NCBI RefSeq assembly: GCF_017447225.1
Contig: NZ_JAFSNZ010000111.1
Span: 1-42,462 of the forward strand
Reading direction: 5' to 3'
DNA: 42,462 bases
Source: Methanobrevibacter sp.
Lineage (GTDB): Archaea > Methanobacteriota > Methanobacteria > Methanobacteriales > Methanobacteriaceae
The notes under the pieces are model-generated. The model searched no databases. It worked only from the letters and a program-made list of their open reading frames with translations, and was not told the DNA's origin. The position numbers and the translations under genes were made by a program. Shown piece by piece: positions 1 through 8,170 of this stretch (position 1 is its first letter; every line of letters begins with the position of its first letter).

Positions 1-1455
1 ACCAACAACCATACTTTTATCCAGTTTCGCTTTATCTGTGGATATTGCTAATCCATTAGCAGATTGAGTTACTGCACTATAAGTTGTATTAGTATCACTT
101 GCAGGAATACCCAATCCAGTAATATTATCTTTAGTAATATTTAAATTAGCAAAAGGTACTTTTGAAATTGTTTTCAAGTTATTACTTGAATCTGTGACTG
201 CTACTTTATTAACACTAGTAATATCTGAATTTAAAGTACCACCATTAGCTAAAGAACCGTGAGTATGACTGGAAGCTGCTCTTGAAGTATCCACTGGATG
301 GACATGGTCTGCTTTTGCAAAAGTTGATAATGAACCTGCACTTTGAGTACCATCCATCTTAATATTAGTAGCAGTACTATTAGCTGAAGGAATAGTTGGT
401 TTGGCTTCGGTTGTTATTTTTCCATTGGCATCAGTTACAACATTCTTTGATGCTTGACCACTTATAACACCATCATTACTAATATTTCCATGAGCATGGC
501 TTGAAGGAGTCATACTTGTAGGGAAATCTGTAATTTGTGATTTTGTATGTGTGTGAGTAGAAGATAAATCAATATCTCCTGCAACAATATCATCACATCT
601 TTCATCAACTTCTTTAATAGCTGAATCTAATGCTGAATTAATGCTTGTTTGTGTAGCATTTGCCGCAGTATTAATTGCTTCGGTATGTGCAGTTGCATCT
701 TTTAAAGTATCGGCAGTATAAGTAGTATTACTATCATATGAGTAAATTAATTGCCAACAACCAGTGCTAACAATACTTGTATTATACATGAAGATACAGG
801 TGGATTTGTTTGGATATCTGCCTGCTGTAATTGCTGAAGCGTTGTAATATATTGGTTTAGCACCTAAACTATTAACATTTAAAGTAGCACTAGCAGCATT
901 CGCACCAATTGCATTATATAATGCTATTAATGTTCCATGAGTTAATGTGACACCAGTTAGTGAAACCGTGTATGCTGAAGTTGTTCCGCCAACATTACCT
1001 GCACTGATACTCATACTTTTATCTAATTTTGTTTTATCTTCTTTACTCATCAAACCATTTGCAGATTGAGTTACTGCAGCAGTACTAGCACGACTGGTAT
1101 CCGTCGGGTGAACATGGTCCCCACGAGCAAATGTGTTCTGTGTTCCTACTGCCTGCGTTCCATTCATTTTAATATTTGTTGCAGTACTTTCAAAATCTCC
1201 TGTAGTCAGTTTACCGGAGGTTGTTGTGATAACTGGCTTGTTTGCAGCAGAACCAATAGCACCCGCATTCGTAATATTACCATGAGTATGACTGGAAGCT
1301 GCTCTTGAAGTATCCACTGGATGGACATGGTCTTCTCTTGCAACATTTTCACTTGTACCTGCACTTTGGGTACCGTTCATTTTTATTTGTGATGCAGTTG
1401 ATCCTAATTTTTTCTTAAACCAATTAGAGATATTTGCTGAGAATTTTTTTACCAT
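1..1455 (-). CDS. Tail fibre/collar-repeat protein, 3' end outside window
   Basis: The minus frame is open from ATG at 1455 to the left edge (485 codons, no stop), so the gene is partial. It begins MVKKFSANISNWFKKKLG after a strong AAAGGAGG site. The protein is built of phage fibre repeats of the form IKMNGTQSAG...AREDHVHPVDTSRA, present at least three times, with SSHTHGNI segments and an ANGLMSKEDKTKLD stretch; all are typical of shaft or collar parts of tail fibres that trimerise and present a receptor-binding tip. The tip is not in the window. It is the last gene visible in the morphogenesis cluster and is separated from the previous fibre gene by oligo-T tracts, so it may have its own transcript. 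Fibre class is clear; receptor unknown. Confidence 0.85.
   Translation of the reverse strand, partial: MVKKFSANISNWFKKKLGSTASQIKMNGTQSAGTSENVAREDHVHPVDTSRAASSHTHGNITNAGAIGSAANKPVITTTSGKLTTGDFESTATNIKMNGTQAVGTQNTFARGDHVHPTDTSRASTAAVTQSANGLMSKEDKTKLDKSMSISAGNVGGTTSAYTVSLTGVTLTHGTLIALYNAIGANAASATLNVNSLGAKPIYYNASAITAGRYPNKSTCIFMYNTSIVSTGCWQLIYSYDSNTTYTADTLKDATAHTEAINTAANATQTSINSALDSAIKEVDERCDDIVAGDIDLSSTHTHTKSQITDFPTSMTPSSHAHGNISNDGVISGQASKNVVTDANGKITTEAKPTIPSANSTATNIKMDGTQSAGSLSTFAKADHVHPVDTSRAASSHTHGSLANGGTLNSDITSVNKVAVTDSSNNLKTISKVPFANLNITKDNITGLGIPASDTNTTYSAVTQSANGLAISTDKAKLDKSMVVG
260..1333 (-). repeat. 51-bp direct repeat copies (260-310 and 1283-1333) in the fibre gene
   Basis: The 51 bases at 260-310 are identical to those at 1283-1333, 1023 bases apart (341 codons, so in frame). 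They encode the DHVHPVDTSRAASSHTH module. Shorter shared blocks occur nearby, such as the AGATTGAGTTACTGCA block around 61 and 1066. They are direct, not inverted, so recombination would delete or duplicate fibre modules rather than flip them. Confidence 0.85.
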
Positions 1456-1516
1456 ATTGAATATTCCTCCTTTAAATAGATATTTTAGTAAATAAAAATT
1501 TTTTAGAATAATCTTG

Positions 1517-1535
1517 AAAAAAAATAGAAAAAAAA
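1517..1535 (-). terminator. Oligo-T terminator between two fibre genes
   Basis: Just after the stop of the fibre gene at 1560, the minus strand carries two runs of eight T (1528-1535 and 1517-1524). Archaeal RNA polymerase terminates at such T tracts without needing a hairpin. The rest of the 104-base gap up to 1455 is A+T-rich and could hold a promoter for the distal fibre gene. Confidence 0.5.
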
Positions 1536-1559
1536 GTTAGAAGAAAAAAGAATTTTCCT

Positions 1560-2429
1560 CTAATAATCAATAGTTAAAATACCAGTGTCTTCATCAAAAG
1601 CAGGTTGGAAGTTTGCAGTTTGCATGTAACCAGATAAATCAATACGTGCAGTATCAACTTTCTCCCAATCATAATTATTACCAGATTTTACAGTGATGAA
1701 AATTTCATAATTATCATTGGTAGCACTGGTGGATTCTGCAACAAGATACATTTTATTCATAGTAGATGCTGAAGCAGTAGGGAGATTTGCAACAACAGTA
1801 ATTAATTCAATTGCTAATAATGAACCAATTTTGGAGTTCACTGCACTGTTAATAGTTGCTTGAGTAGCACCTGCAGCAGTTTCTAAATTTGCATAAGCAG
1901 TTGCATCAGTAACTTCAGATGCGGAATGTGAATGAGAAGATGCTGCTTTGCCATCTAAAGCACTTTTAACTACTTTGTTTTGAACTGGGTTTTCACTTGT
2001 TGCATTTAATGCAGAATCAACTGTAGTGTTTTCTAATCCTGCTAATTTGGTTTTTTCAGCTGTGGTAAAGTCTTCTGTGGATAATCCTTTACCGTTTACT
2101 TTGTCAACTTTACCATCTAAAGCAGTGTATATTGCTTTGTTTTGAACTGGGTTTTCTGAAGAGTTGTCTAATGCTGCATCAACAGTAGTGTTTTCGAGGT
2201 TTGCTAATTTGTTTTTTTCTGCAGTAGTAAAATCTTCAGTGGATAATCCTTTACCTGATACTTTATCGACTTTAGTGTCCATTTGAGTGTCGATTTCAGT
2301 TTCAGTGTAATATAAATCTCCGTGTTCGTGGTTTGAATCTGCTTTACCATTTAATAAGGTATCTATTTCACTTTTTATGTAAGTTATTTTTTTAATATAG
2401 TTTTGTATATTTAATGTAAATTTTCCCAT
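1560..2429 (-). CDS. Tail fibre protein with NPVQNK repeats
   Basis: Protein of 289 residues starting MGKFTLNIQ at 2429; a GTGAT element precedes this ATG. The N-end carries a LLNGKADSNHEH/YYTETEID phage fibre motif. Two tandem repeats of about 54 residues follow, each reading KVDKV(S/N)GKGLSTEDFTTAEK...ENTTVD..L...SENPVQNK, then a KAASSHSHSASEV segment and a C-terminal domain ending QPAFDEDTGILTIDY. These repeats are common in shafts of phage fibres from gut anaerobes. It resembles the N-end of the 3128-4111 protein (LLNGK.D..H.H), suggesting duplication. Likely a side fibre or adaptor on the baseplate; receptor unknown. Confidence 0.75.
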   Translation of the reverse strand: MGKFTLNIQNYIKKITYIKSEIDTLLNGKADSNHEHGDLYYTETEIDTQMDTKVDKVSGKGLSTEDFTTAEKNKLANLENTTVDAALDNSSENPVQNKAIYTALDGKVDKVNGKGLSTEDFTTAEKTKLAGLENTTVDSALNATSENPVQNKVVKSALDGKAASSHSHSASEVTDATAYANLETAAGATQATINSAVNSKIGSLLAIELITVVANLPTASASTMNKMYLVAESTSATNDNYEIFITVKSGNNYDWEKVDTARIDLSGYMQTANFQPAFDEDTGILTIDY

Positions 2430-2455
2430 ATTAATCACATTTTAAAATATATTTT

Positions 2456-3082
2456 TTATTTTTCGAAAGTTAATTCTCCATTCTCAAAATCAAAATCAAG
2501 ATTTTTTATATATCCTTCGGATTCTAAGAATGTTTTTAATTCAATTTTACTAACATAATCTTGTATCAACTCATTAAAACGAGTTTCATCTACAAAACTG
2601 TTTAAACCATTTAAACTGACACTGTCAATTAATTCACCATCACTATAACATTGAATGCTGTTATCGATGACAAGGATATCATCTATTTTCTTATCTAGTT
2701 TATCGAAAATATCTACAAAGATATCTTTATGTTCATGATGACATTCATGTTGGTGATGATGCTTGCTATAACCACTTTTCATTAATGGAATAGTCACATC
2801 ATTTGTAGTGACAAGGTCTCCTCCATAAACAGTGACTTTGAAGTATGTTCCGTTTAAGCAGGAAGCCGGCACTATGCAACTGCATTTGCATGATTTTCCA
2901 AGATGGGTTGTTATTTTATTTCCCCAGGAATCAGTGAATATTGCGAATTTATTAATATTTTCCCATATTTCACCGTTGAAAGAAAAGAAGGTTTTGATGA
3001 TGTTTTTAGCATTTTGTACTATGACTATGGTGTCGGTTCTTTTTAATTGTTGGTTATTTACCGTGAATAAAGTTTCTATCAC
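2456..3082 (-). CDS. Baseplate/fibre-attachment protein with His/Cys cluster
   Basis: Protein of 208 residues read from a GTG start at 3082, chosen because GGAGG lies 10 bases upstream and no in-frame ATG is near. The first 105 residues (TVNNQQLKRTDT...FSFNGEIWENINKFAIF...CIVPASCLNGTYFKVTVYGGD) resemble the N-terminal domain of baseplate upper-protein-like proteins of Firmicute phages. It is followed by a striking metal-ligand cluster (residues 108-118: HHH, H, C, HH, H) and a Cys cluster at 65-75. The C-end (FVDETRFNELIQDYVSKIELKTFLES...DFDFENGELTFEK) is fibre-like. Probably links fibres to the baseplate; the His cluster may bind a metal. Confidence 0.55.
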   Translation of the reverse strand: MIETLFTVNNQQLKRTDTIVIVQNAKNIIKTFFSFNGEIWENINKFAIFTDSWGNKITTHLGKSCKCSCIVPASCLNGTYFKVTVYGGDLVTTNDVTIPLMKSGYSKHHHQHECHHEHKDIFVDIFDKLDKKIDDILVIDNSIQCYSDGELIDSVSLNGLNSFVDETRFNELIQDYVSKIELKTFLESEGYIKNLDFDFENGELTFEK

Positions 3083-3127
3083 AAAATATCATCCTCCAAA
3101 GAAAATAATATGATTTTTCATAAAAAA

Positions 3128-4111
3128 TTAGTCAATTCTCAATTTAATACTACGGTAAACTTGATAATAGTTTCCTGATCCAGCGAACATGAAATGTATA
3201 TCAAATGTTCCAGGACCTATATTAATACCAATTGTCCCTCCATTATCAACAACTCTATTTGCACCATTGATAGAATAATGAACAGTAGTATTTGGAATAG
3301 CATAATTATCTATATTATCATATACATCTATGGGACTACCCATTTCATCTTGATTGAATACAACAACTTTCAAACGGGTGCCTTTATCAATAGTGATTAA
3401 ATTTTGATTCGTATTGTCTTTATCAGAACTAATGTATATTCCAGGAACTCGTTTCTTTGCTTTAGCACCATCAGTAATACTATCCAGTTTATTTTTATCC
3501 GTACTAGACATTAAACCCCTATTTGAACTACTAGCCATAGTTAATGGAGCTTTATTATCCAATTCTGCAAGAATTAACCTAGATTCAATTGGATTTGTAC
3601 TTTCCTGAATCCATTGATTATCTACAGTGACAAGTTCATCCTTATCCGCTTTATAAGATAAATCCTCTTCTAAACCAGCAATATTACTAACAGTATGAGT
3701 ATGATTAGTATTGGCTTTACCATTCAATGCATTATTGATTACTTTATTTTGAACTGGATTCGTAGATGAATTATTTAATGCAGTGTCAACTGTATGAGTA
3801 TGAATTGCATTAGCTTTATCATCTAAAGCATCTTTAACTACTTTGTTTTGAACAGGATTAGTGGAATTCGCATTTAATGAGGAGTCAACTGTATGTGTGT
3901 GGTTTGTATCTGATTTACCATTTAATTTAGTGGTTACTTCTGTTTCTGTGAAGTAACGGTCATCATGAATATGGTCTGTATCAGATTTTCCATTTAAAAG
4001 GATATCCACGTCACTTTTAAGATAAAAATGTGATTTCATTGCTTCTTTAATGTTGCATAATAAATCGCTTATACTATCAATTTTATCAATTAGATTATCT
4101 GTATCAACCAT
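3128..4111 (-). CDS. Tail fibre protein with C-terminal Ig-like domain
   Basis: Protein of 327 residues; the ATG at 4111 follows a GGGTGAT ribosome binding site. N-terminal coiled coil, then the fibre motif LLNGKSDTDHIHDDRYFTET and three copies of an (H)THTVD..LN..STNPVQNKV repeat, then SSNRGLMSSTDKNKLDSI, a classic phage fibre motif. The last ~100 residues (PGIYISSDKDNT... to the end) look like a beta-rich domain ending in GTIGINIGPGTFDIHFMFAGSG, similar in style to Ig-like units of methanogen adhesins. It sits between two other fibre genes and probably contributes to receptor binding. The fibre assignment is firm; the Ig-like reading is by pattern only. Confidence 0.75.
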   Translation of the reverse strand: MVDTDNLIDKIDSISDLLCNIKEAMKSHFYLKSDVDILLNGKSDTDHIHDDRYFTETEVTTKLNGKSDTNHTHTVDSSLNANSTNPVQNKVVKDALDDKANAIHTHTVDTALNNSSTNPVQNKVINNALNGKANTNHTHTVSNIAGLEEDLSYKADKDELVTVDNQWIQESTNPIESRLILAELDNKAPLTMASSSNRGLMSSTDKNKLDSITDGAKAKKRVPGIYISSDKDNTNQNLITIDKGTRLKVVVFNQDEMGSPIDVYDNIDNYAIPNTTVHYSINGANRVVDNGGTIGINIGPGTFDIHFMFAGSGNYYQVYRSIKLRID

Positions 4112-4117
4112 AAAATA

Positions 4118-4921
4118 TCACCCATTATTTTCTACAACTAAAAATTTTTGTTCACTTACCGGATTTTTACCATCATAACCCGCCATTAATGCAGTGACAA
4201 GATAAGTTCCAGGACTTAAATTAATTGTAACTGCACTAGTTTTTCCTTGTCCATCAGTAATTCTATCATACATTACACCATTAATCAACAATCTTATTGT
4301 GCGTCCATTTAAATCATAGTCCTGCTCGTCACAATCAATACGTGCAACAATACCATTTCCTGTATTATACCCCATGATAATTTGAGTTCCAGTTTCGCCT
4401 GCACCATCACTTTTACGTGAAAGAAGTATTCGAACATTATTTTTCTTAACATTTCCTTCCAAATCTGTGAGTCTTGAATCTAATTCATAACCTTGCCTAG
4501 CAGATAATGCTTCCCCATCATGATAACTGTCATGATTGCAATTATCAACTAATTTAACATGACCATAATCTGATGTAGAACCTGCTCCATAAACTGGAGA
4601 AGATGAACTATGTGGACCTGGTGAAAATTGATAAGCATTAATATCATCTGTTTTTAGAAATTTATCACTAGCAAAACCAGATAGTGTAGTAGCATTAATT
4701 ATGTTTGATTCGTTTGAATTTTCTAAATATTCTTTTAATTCATTGTTATCAACATAAGTAGTATTTAATTCACCTAATTGTTCAGATAATTCATCAAATT
4801 TTGTTTTATCGACTAAAACAATATTATCTATAACATCATCACCACTATAAATTATTACTTCAGCACCAATGACCTTACCTTCATTATCATTATGATAACA
4901 TCTAACTTTAAAATCAGTCAT
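4118..4921 (-). CDS. Fibre-like protein with C-terminal Ig-like domain
   Basis: Protein of 267 residues starting MTDFKVRCYH at 4921, where AAGGTG is suitably spaced; an upstream in-frame GTG at 4927 lacks room for one. The first ~80 residues resemble an adaptor with a coiled coil, the middle (GHVKLVDNCNHDSYHDGEALSARQG) is a phage fibre motif, and the last ~100 residues (RILLSRKSDGAG... SPGTYLVTALMAGYDG) form a beta-rich Ig-like unit parallel to that of the neighbouring 3128-4111 gene. Its start overlaps the stop of the upstream 760-residue protein, so translation is coupled. Likely another receptor-binding component. Confidence 0.6.
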   Translation of the reverse strand: MTDFKVRCYHNDNEGKVIGAEVIIYSGDDVIDNIVLVDKTKFDELSEQLGELNTTYVDNNELKEYLENSNESNIINATTLSGFASDKFLKTDDINAYQFSPGPHSSSSPVYGAGSTSDYGHVKLVDNCNHDSYHDGEALSARQGYELDSRLTDLEGNVKKNNVRILLSRKSDGAGETGTQIIMGYNTGNGIVARIDCDEQDYDLNGRTIRLLINGVMYDRITDGQGKTSAVTINLSPGTYLVTALMAGYDGKNPVSEQKFLVVENNG

Positions 4922-4923
4922 AA

Positions 4924-7206
4924 TCACACCTTATATTCAATATAATTTGGCTTAATATTCACTTGTTTATCAGTATTTTCCCTTTTAGCATAATAACCAA
5001 TACTAATTGCATTATCATCCAAATTAGGAGTATAAACAATTTTAATAATATCTCCCTCGGCGATAATTGGTGATTCACCATCAAAATTAGTAATTTCTAA
5101 AAGAATATTTTTTTCAGATAAAACATAATCAATATTTTCATATAAATTCAGCTCTTCACCATTACTTTTTATCAAAGTAAATTTTCTGATTGGATCTATA
5201 GGTTCTGTTCGAAGATTAATATTTCTAGTTTCCACCATTTCATTATCAACGATAAATGTTTCTTCAAAATAATCTAGGATTAAACCTTCTGTTTTATCCG
5301 CTCTTAAACCAACTTCCTCATTTGTCAAACCTTCAATGAAAACTGGATTATATGAAACAGTTAAAGTTCCTTTCACAAGATTTTCAAGATTATAATCAGA
5401 TAAAGTTAAAATATTCTCATCATAATCTATGATGTAATCATACCATTCACCATAATTAACAGTAGAACTACCAACAGCAGATGGTTGTAATGATGCATTA
5501 ATCATAGGATAAGCCGGTTTATTAATGAATTTAAACTCATCAATGAAACCAATAACATAAATATTATGTTCTTTCAATAGGGAAACAATTGAAGGTTTAT
5601 TCGTTAAATAAGTTTTAAGTTGATTTGCAGTTTTGCCTTCAATATCACTAGCTTCAATACCCTCAATATAAGTATAATATATTAAATCCGATGGTTCAAT
5701 TATGATAAAATGTTCCATTACTTCTTTTTCTCTGATTATTTCCACACCACAAGTTGTTGTTGGGTCACAATCAAATGGAGCGAAAATTCTTCCCCAGACA
5801 GAAGCTCCTAGAATACAGGATAATTGAGGATAATAAAATGGAGTTCTAACATACATTTCACGAGGCAAATCAGTGCTTAAAGTTAATCCTAATGATTCAA
5901 TGTACGGTGTTTTAGAACCATTAGTGCTTTTAAATATTGCTCTAACGAATAACACATTAACTGGATTTTCAAAATAGATTGTTCCACCATTAGATATGCT
6001 CTTCCAGGTATGGCCATCATTGCTTACTTCATATTTTAATGTGTAACCGGATGTAGCAGTTGACCCTTCACATTCAGCACCTAAAGTAACAGATTTGATT
6101 GGATTGTCAAAAATAGGCTTTAAGTATAAGTAACATTCATCCGTACTATAAGCAGTACCCAATTCTCTTATATGGCATTGATATGAGAAATCTTGCGGAG
6201 CATATTTTCCCTGATGATAATCTACATCTTCATCTTTACCATATCTAATCCAAGTGTATCCACAATTAAAACTATAGAATGCATGTTCATTTGGAGTATT
6301 ATCCGCATGACAATGTTTATTCCACCCACCAACTGCATAGCAATTAGTTGAATGAGATAATGGAGATAATAAAACTATAGCATAAGTTTCACCTTCTTTA
6401 ACCGTGCAAGGATAATCAAAAGTAACACTATATACACCAGGATTAGTATTATTAAATTTAACTTCCTGATAAGCCAAATGATTTACATCTGAATTAACAG
6501 GCACGTAAACATCATCAATTTTTTCTGTTTTTCTTATCTCAACAACAAGAGGCATTCCAGTATTTGTACCCCCTTGAAGATTAAGAACAACATTTTCTAG
6601 TAATCCTGAGGATTTAGCAACAAATGTTTGAGCTCTAGTAATTCCCGGTATTTCACCATTAAGCATATTAAAAAGCCAATTAGGCCTGACTTCATAATGT
6701 CTATTCCTATCAAATCCAATGTACCAAAATTCGTTACAAGTCATATCATCTGAAACAACATTTCCATCTTCATCTCTGATGGTCCATGGACTATAATTTC
6801 GAGTTTCCTTATTAATTCCTTTATCCAAAGTAACTAAAGGCAATTCAAATTTATGCTGCACGTTCCTATTATCATCAAGAAAAGACTTCCAAACAGCAGT
6901 GGTTTTTGCTGTATCGACAATACTTAAATCATCAAAATTAAAATTCAATGTTTTTAAAGTTGATTTATTAAATGTAATATTATTATTTTGCTGAATTTTA
7001 TAACCATAACTCTTAGATTCATCAACAGGAATTGGTTTAAAATTTTTTCTAACAGCTGGTGGAGTTAAATACTCCAACTTTTCAATCTGCTTTTTTAGAT
7101 ATTCATCATTATTACAAAAAGTACGCAATAAATCCGCAGTAACATACCTTTGTTCACCAAAACTGCTGAGACCGGGATTTACATATTTATCTCCTGGACA
7201 TGTCAT
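4924..7206 (-). CDS. Large baseplate-associated structural protein, possible carbohydrate-binding module
   Basis: Protein of 760 residues starting MTCPGDKYVNPG at 7206; GAGGT lies 8 bases upstream of this ATG, whereas an in-frame ATG at 7221 has none. No enzyme motif was found. It is rich in beta-strand-like, aromatic and Cys residues. The region near residues 380-450 (LKYEVSNDGHTWKSISNG ... VRAIF) looks like a discoidin/F5-8-type or fibronectin-like sandwich, a fold often used to bind glycans. The last ~200 residues are also beta-rich. It lies between the baseplate proteins and the fibres, a usual place for tail-tip or receptor-binding proteins. Function not recognised from sequence alone. 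Confidence 0.5.
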   Translation of the reverse strand: MTCPGDKYVNPGLSSFGEQRYVTADLLRTFCNNDEYLKKQIEKLEYLTPPAVRKNFKPIPVDESKSYGYKIQQNNNITFNKSTLKTLNFNFDDLSIVDTAKTTAVWKSFLDDNRNVQHKFELPLVTLDKGINKETRNYSPWTIRDEDGNVVSDDMTCNEFWYIGFDRNRHYEVRPNWLFNMLNGEIPGITRAQTFVAKSSGLLENVVLNLQGGTNTGMPLVVEIRKTEKIDDVYVPVNSDVNHLAYQEVKFNNTNPGVYSVTFDYPCTVKEGETYAIVLLSPLSHSTNCYAVGGWNKHCHADNTPNEHAFYSFNCGYTWIRYGKDEDVDYHQGKYAPQDFSYQCHIRELGTAYSTDECYLYLKPIFDNPIKSVTLGAECEGSTATSGYTLKYEVSNDGHTWKSISNGGTIYFENPVNVLFVRAIFKSTNGSKTPYIESLGLTLSTDLPREMYVRTPFYYPQLSCILGASVWGRIFAPFDCDPTTTCGVEIIREKEVMEHFIIIEPSDLIYYTYIEGIEASDIEGKTANQLKTYLTNKPSIVSLLKEHNIYVIGFIDEFKFINKPAYPMINASLQPSAVGSSTVNYGEWYDYIIDYDENILTLSDYNLENLVKGTLTVSYNPVFIEGLTNEEVGLRADKTEGLILDYFEETFIVDNEMVETRNINLRTEPIDPIRKFTLIKSNGEELNLYENIDYVLSEKNILLEITNFDGESPIIAEGDIIKIVYTPNLDDNAISIGYYAKRENTDKQVNIKPNYIEYKV

Positions 7207-7223
7207 AAAAAATAACCTCATTT

Positions 7224-7904
7224 TTATTTAGTTTGTACAATAATTTGAATAGAATTAGGATCTTTACCCAATAAAGGTTTTATATACACATTTTTACTGG
7301 TTACATCCCAATAGTAACAACCTTCAATTAATTCATCCCTACTTTTAACTTGATTATAACCGGAACCAGAATCTAATTCACTAACCCCAACAACAGTATT
7401 CGGCTCATAAATATAATATTCCCCAGATTCTGTAGGTTTCCAATCACTACGTAAACTACCTGTAACAAGACTGAAAGTGTAATGGATTGTAACAGAACTG
7501 GTGGTATTTCCAAGAAAAGTAGATGAAATTTTTCTATAAACATCATGACTAATTAACAAATCATCATTGCATACACCAATTTCACTTGTATCTAAAATTT
7601 CTGAAGCTGAAACATTAGTGGTTAATTCTATTTTTTTAGTTGTTGGATCCACTGAGTAATTACATGTTTTTCGACATGTTTCATTACCTAATGTTTCATC
7701 GCTTTTACGGGGCCTTGAAGTTCCTTTTCCCAGAACAATATATTTTATTGGTGAAAATTCATTGTTGACCCATCGATTCATGAAGAAACATTCACCGAAA
7801 AAAGTTATTAGATTATTGCCTTTAATTTCAATTGATTCATTCATGAACATTGTTGCAATAGGGATAATAAATCTATATGCTCCTTTAACATTGACATTCA
7901 TCAT
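7224..7904 (-). CDS. Unrecognised baseplate-region structural protein
   Basis: Protein of 226 residues. Its start overlaps the stop of the upstream 89-residue gene by four bases (ATGA), which implies translational coupling. No signal peptide, transmembrane segment or catalytic motif is visible. It contains several Cys (FGECFF, NETCRKTCNY, IGVCNDD) and is predicted beta-rich, with the phrase GYNQVKSRDELIEGCYYWD near the C-end. Its position after the gpI-like protein and before the 760-residue protein suggests a tail-tip or fibre adaptor. Not assigned to a family. Confidence 0.4.
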   Translation of the reverse strand: MMNVNVKGAYRFIIPIATMFMNESIEIKGNNLITFFGECFFMNRWVNNEFSPIKYIVLGKGTSRPRKSDETLGNETCRKTCNYSVDPTTKKIELTTNVSASEILDTSEIGVCNDDLLISHDVYRKISSTFLGNTTSSVTIHYTFSLVTGSLRSDWKPTESGEYYIYEPNTVVGVSELDSGSGYNQVKSRDELIEGCYYWDVTSKNVYIKPLLGKDPNSIQIIVQTK

Positions 7905-8170
7905 ATTATATCAACTCTTTTTACGTGATTATTTACTGTTAAGGATAACTCAGAAACAATATCTATTGTAGAATTTAATTCTTGTTTTCCTTCATCTAAT
8001 TTTAAATGAATAGCTTTGCTTAAAGGCATTAATTTTTGCAATCTATTTGATAGATTCGGAACGTCTTCAAGAATAATATTTGATGGTATCTGATTATGAT
8101 TTATTTCTAAATCATAATCGTTTGGTGTCCAATTGTATTTTGTTCTCATGTATTTACAATTTTTAGTCAT
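7901..8170 (-). CDS. Small baseplate-region protein
   Basis: Protein of 89 residues coupled at both ends: its ATG overlaps the stop of the 1320-residue gene (ATGA) and its own stop overlaps the next start. The N-end contains YNWTPNDYDLEINHNQIP, and the rest is a predicted helix (NRLQKLMPLSKAIHLKLDEGKQEL...). Phage baseplate clusters commonly have such small proteins between gpI and the fibres. No function recognised. Confidence 0.45.
   Translation of the reverse strand: MTKNCKYMRTKYNWTPNDYDLEINHNQIPSNIILEDVPNLSNRLQKLMPLSKAIHLKLDEGKQELNSTIDIVSELSLTVNNHVKRVDII

Noticed and set aside
1066-1308. Plus-strand Cys-rich open frame
   Set aside because: Antisense to fibre repeats; the Cys richness comes from the complement of Ala/Thr/Ser codons.
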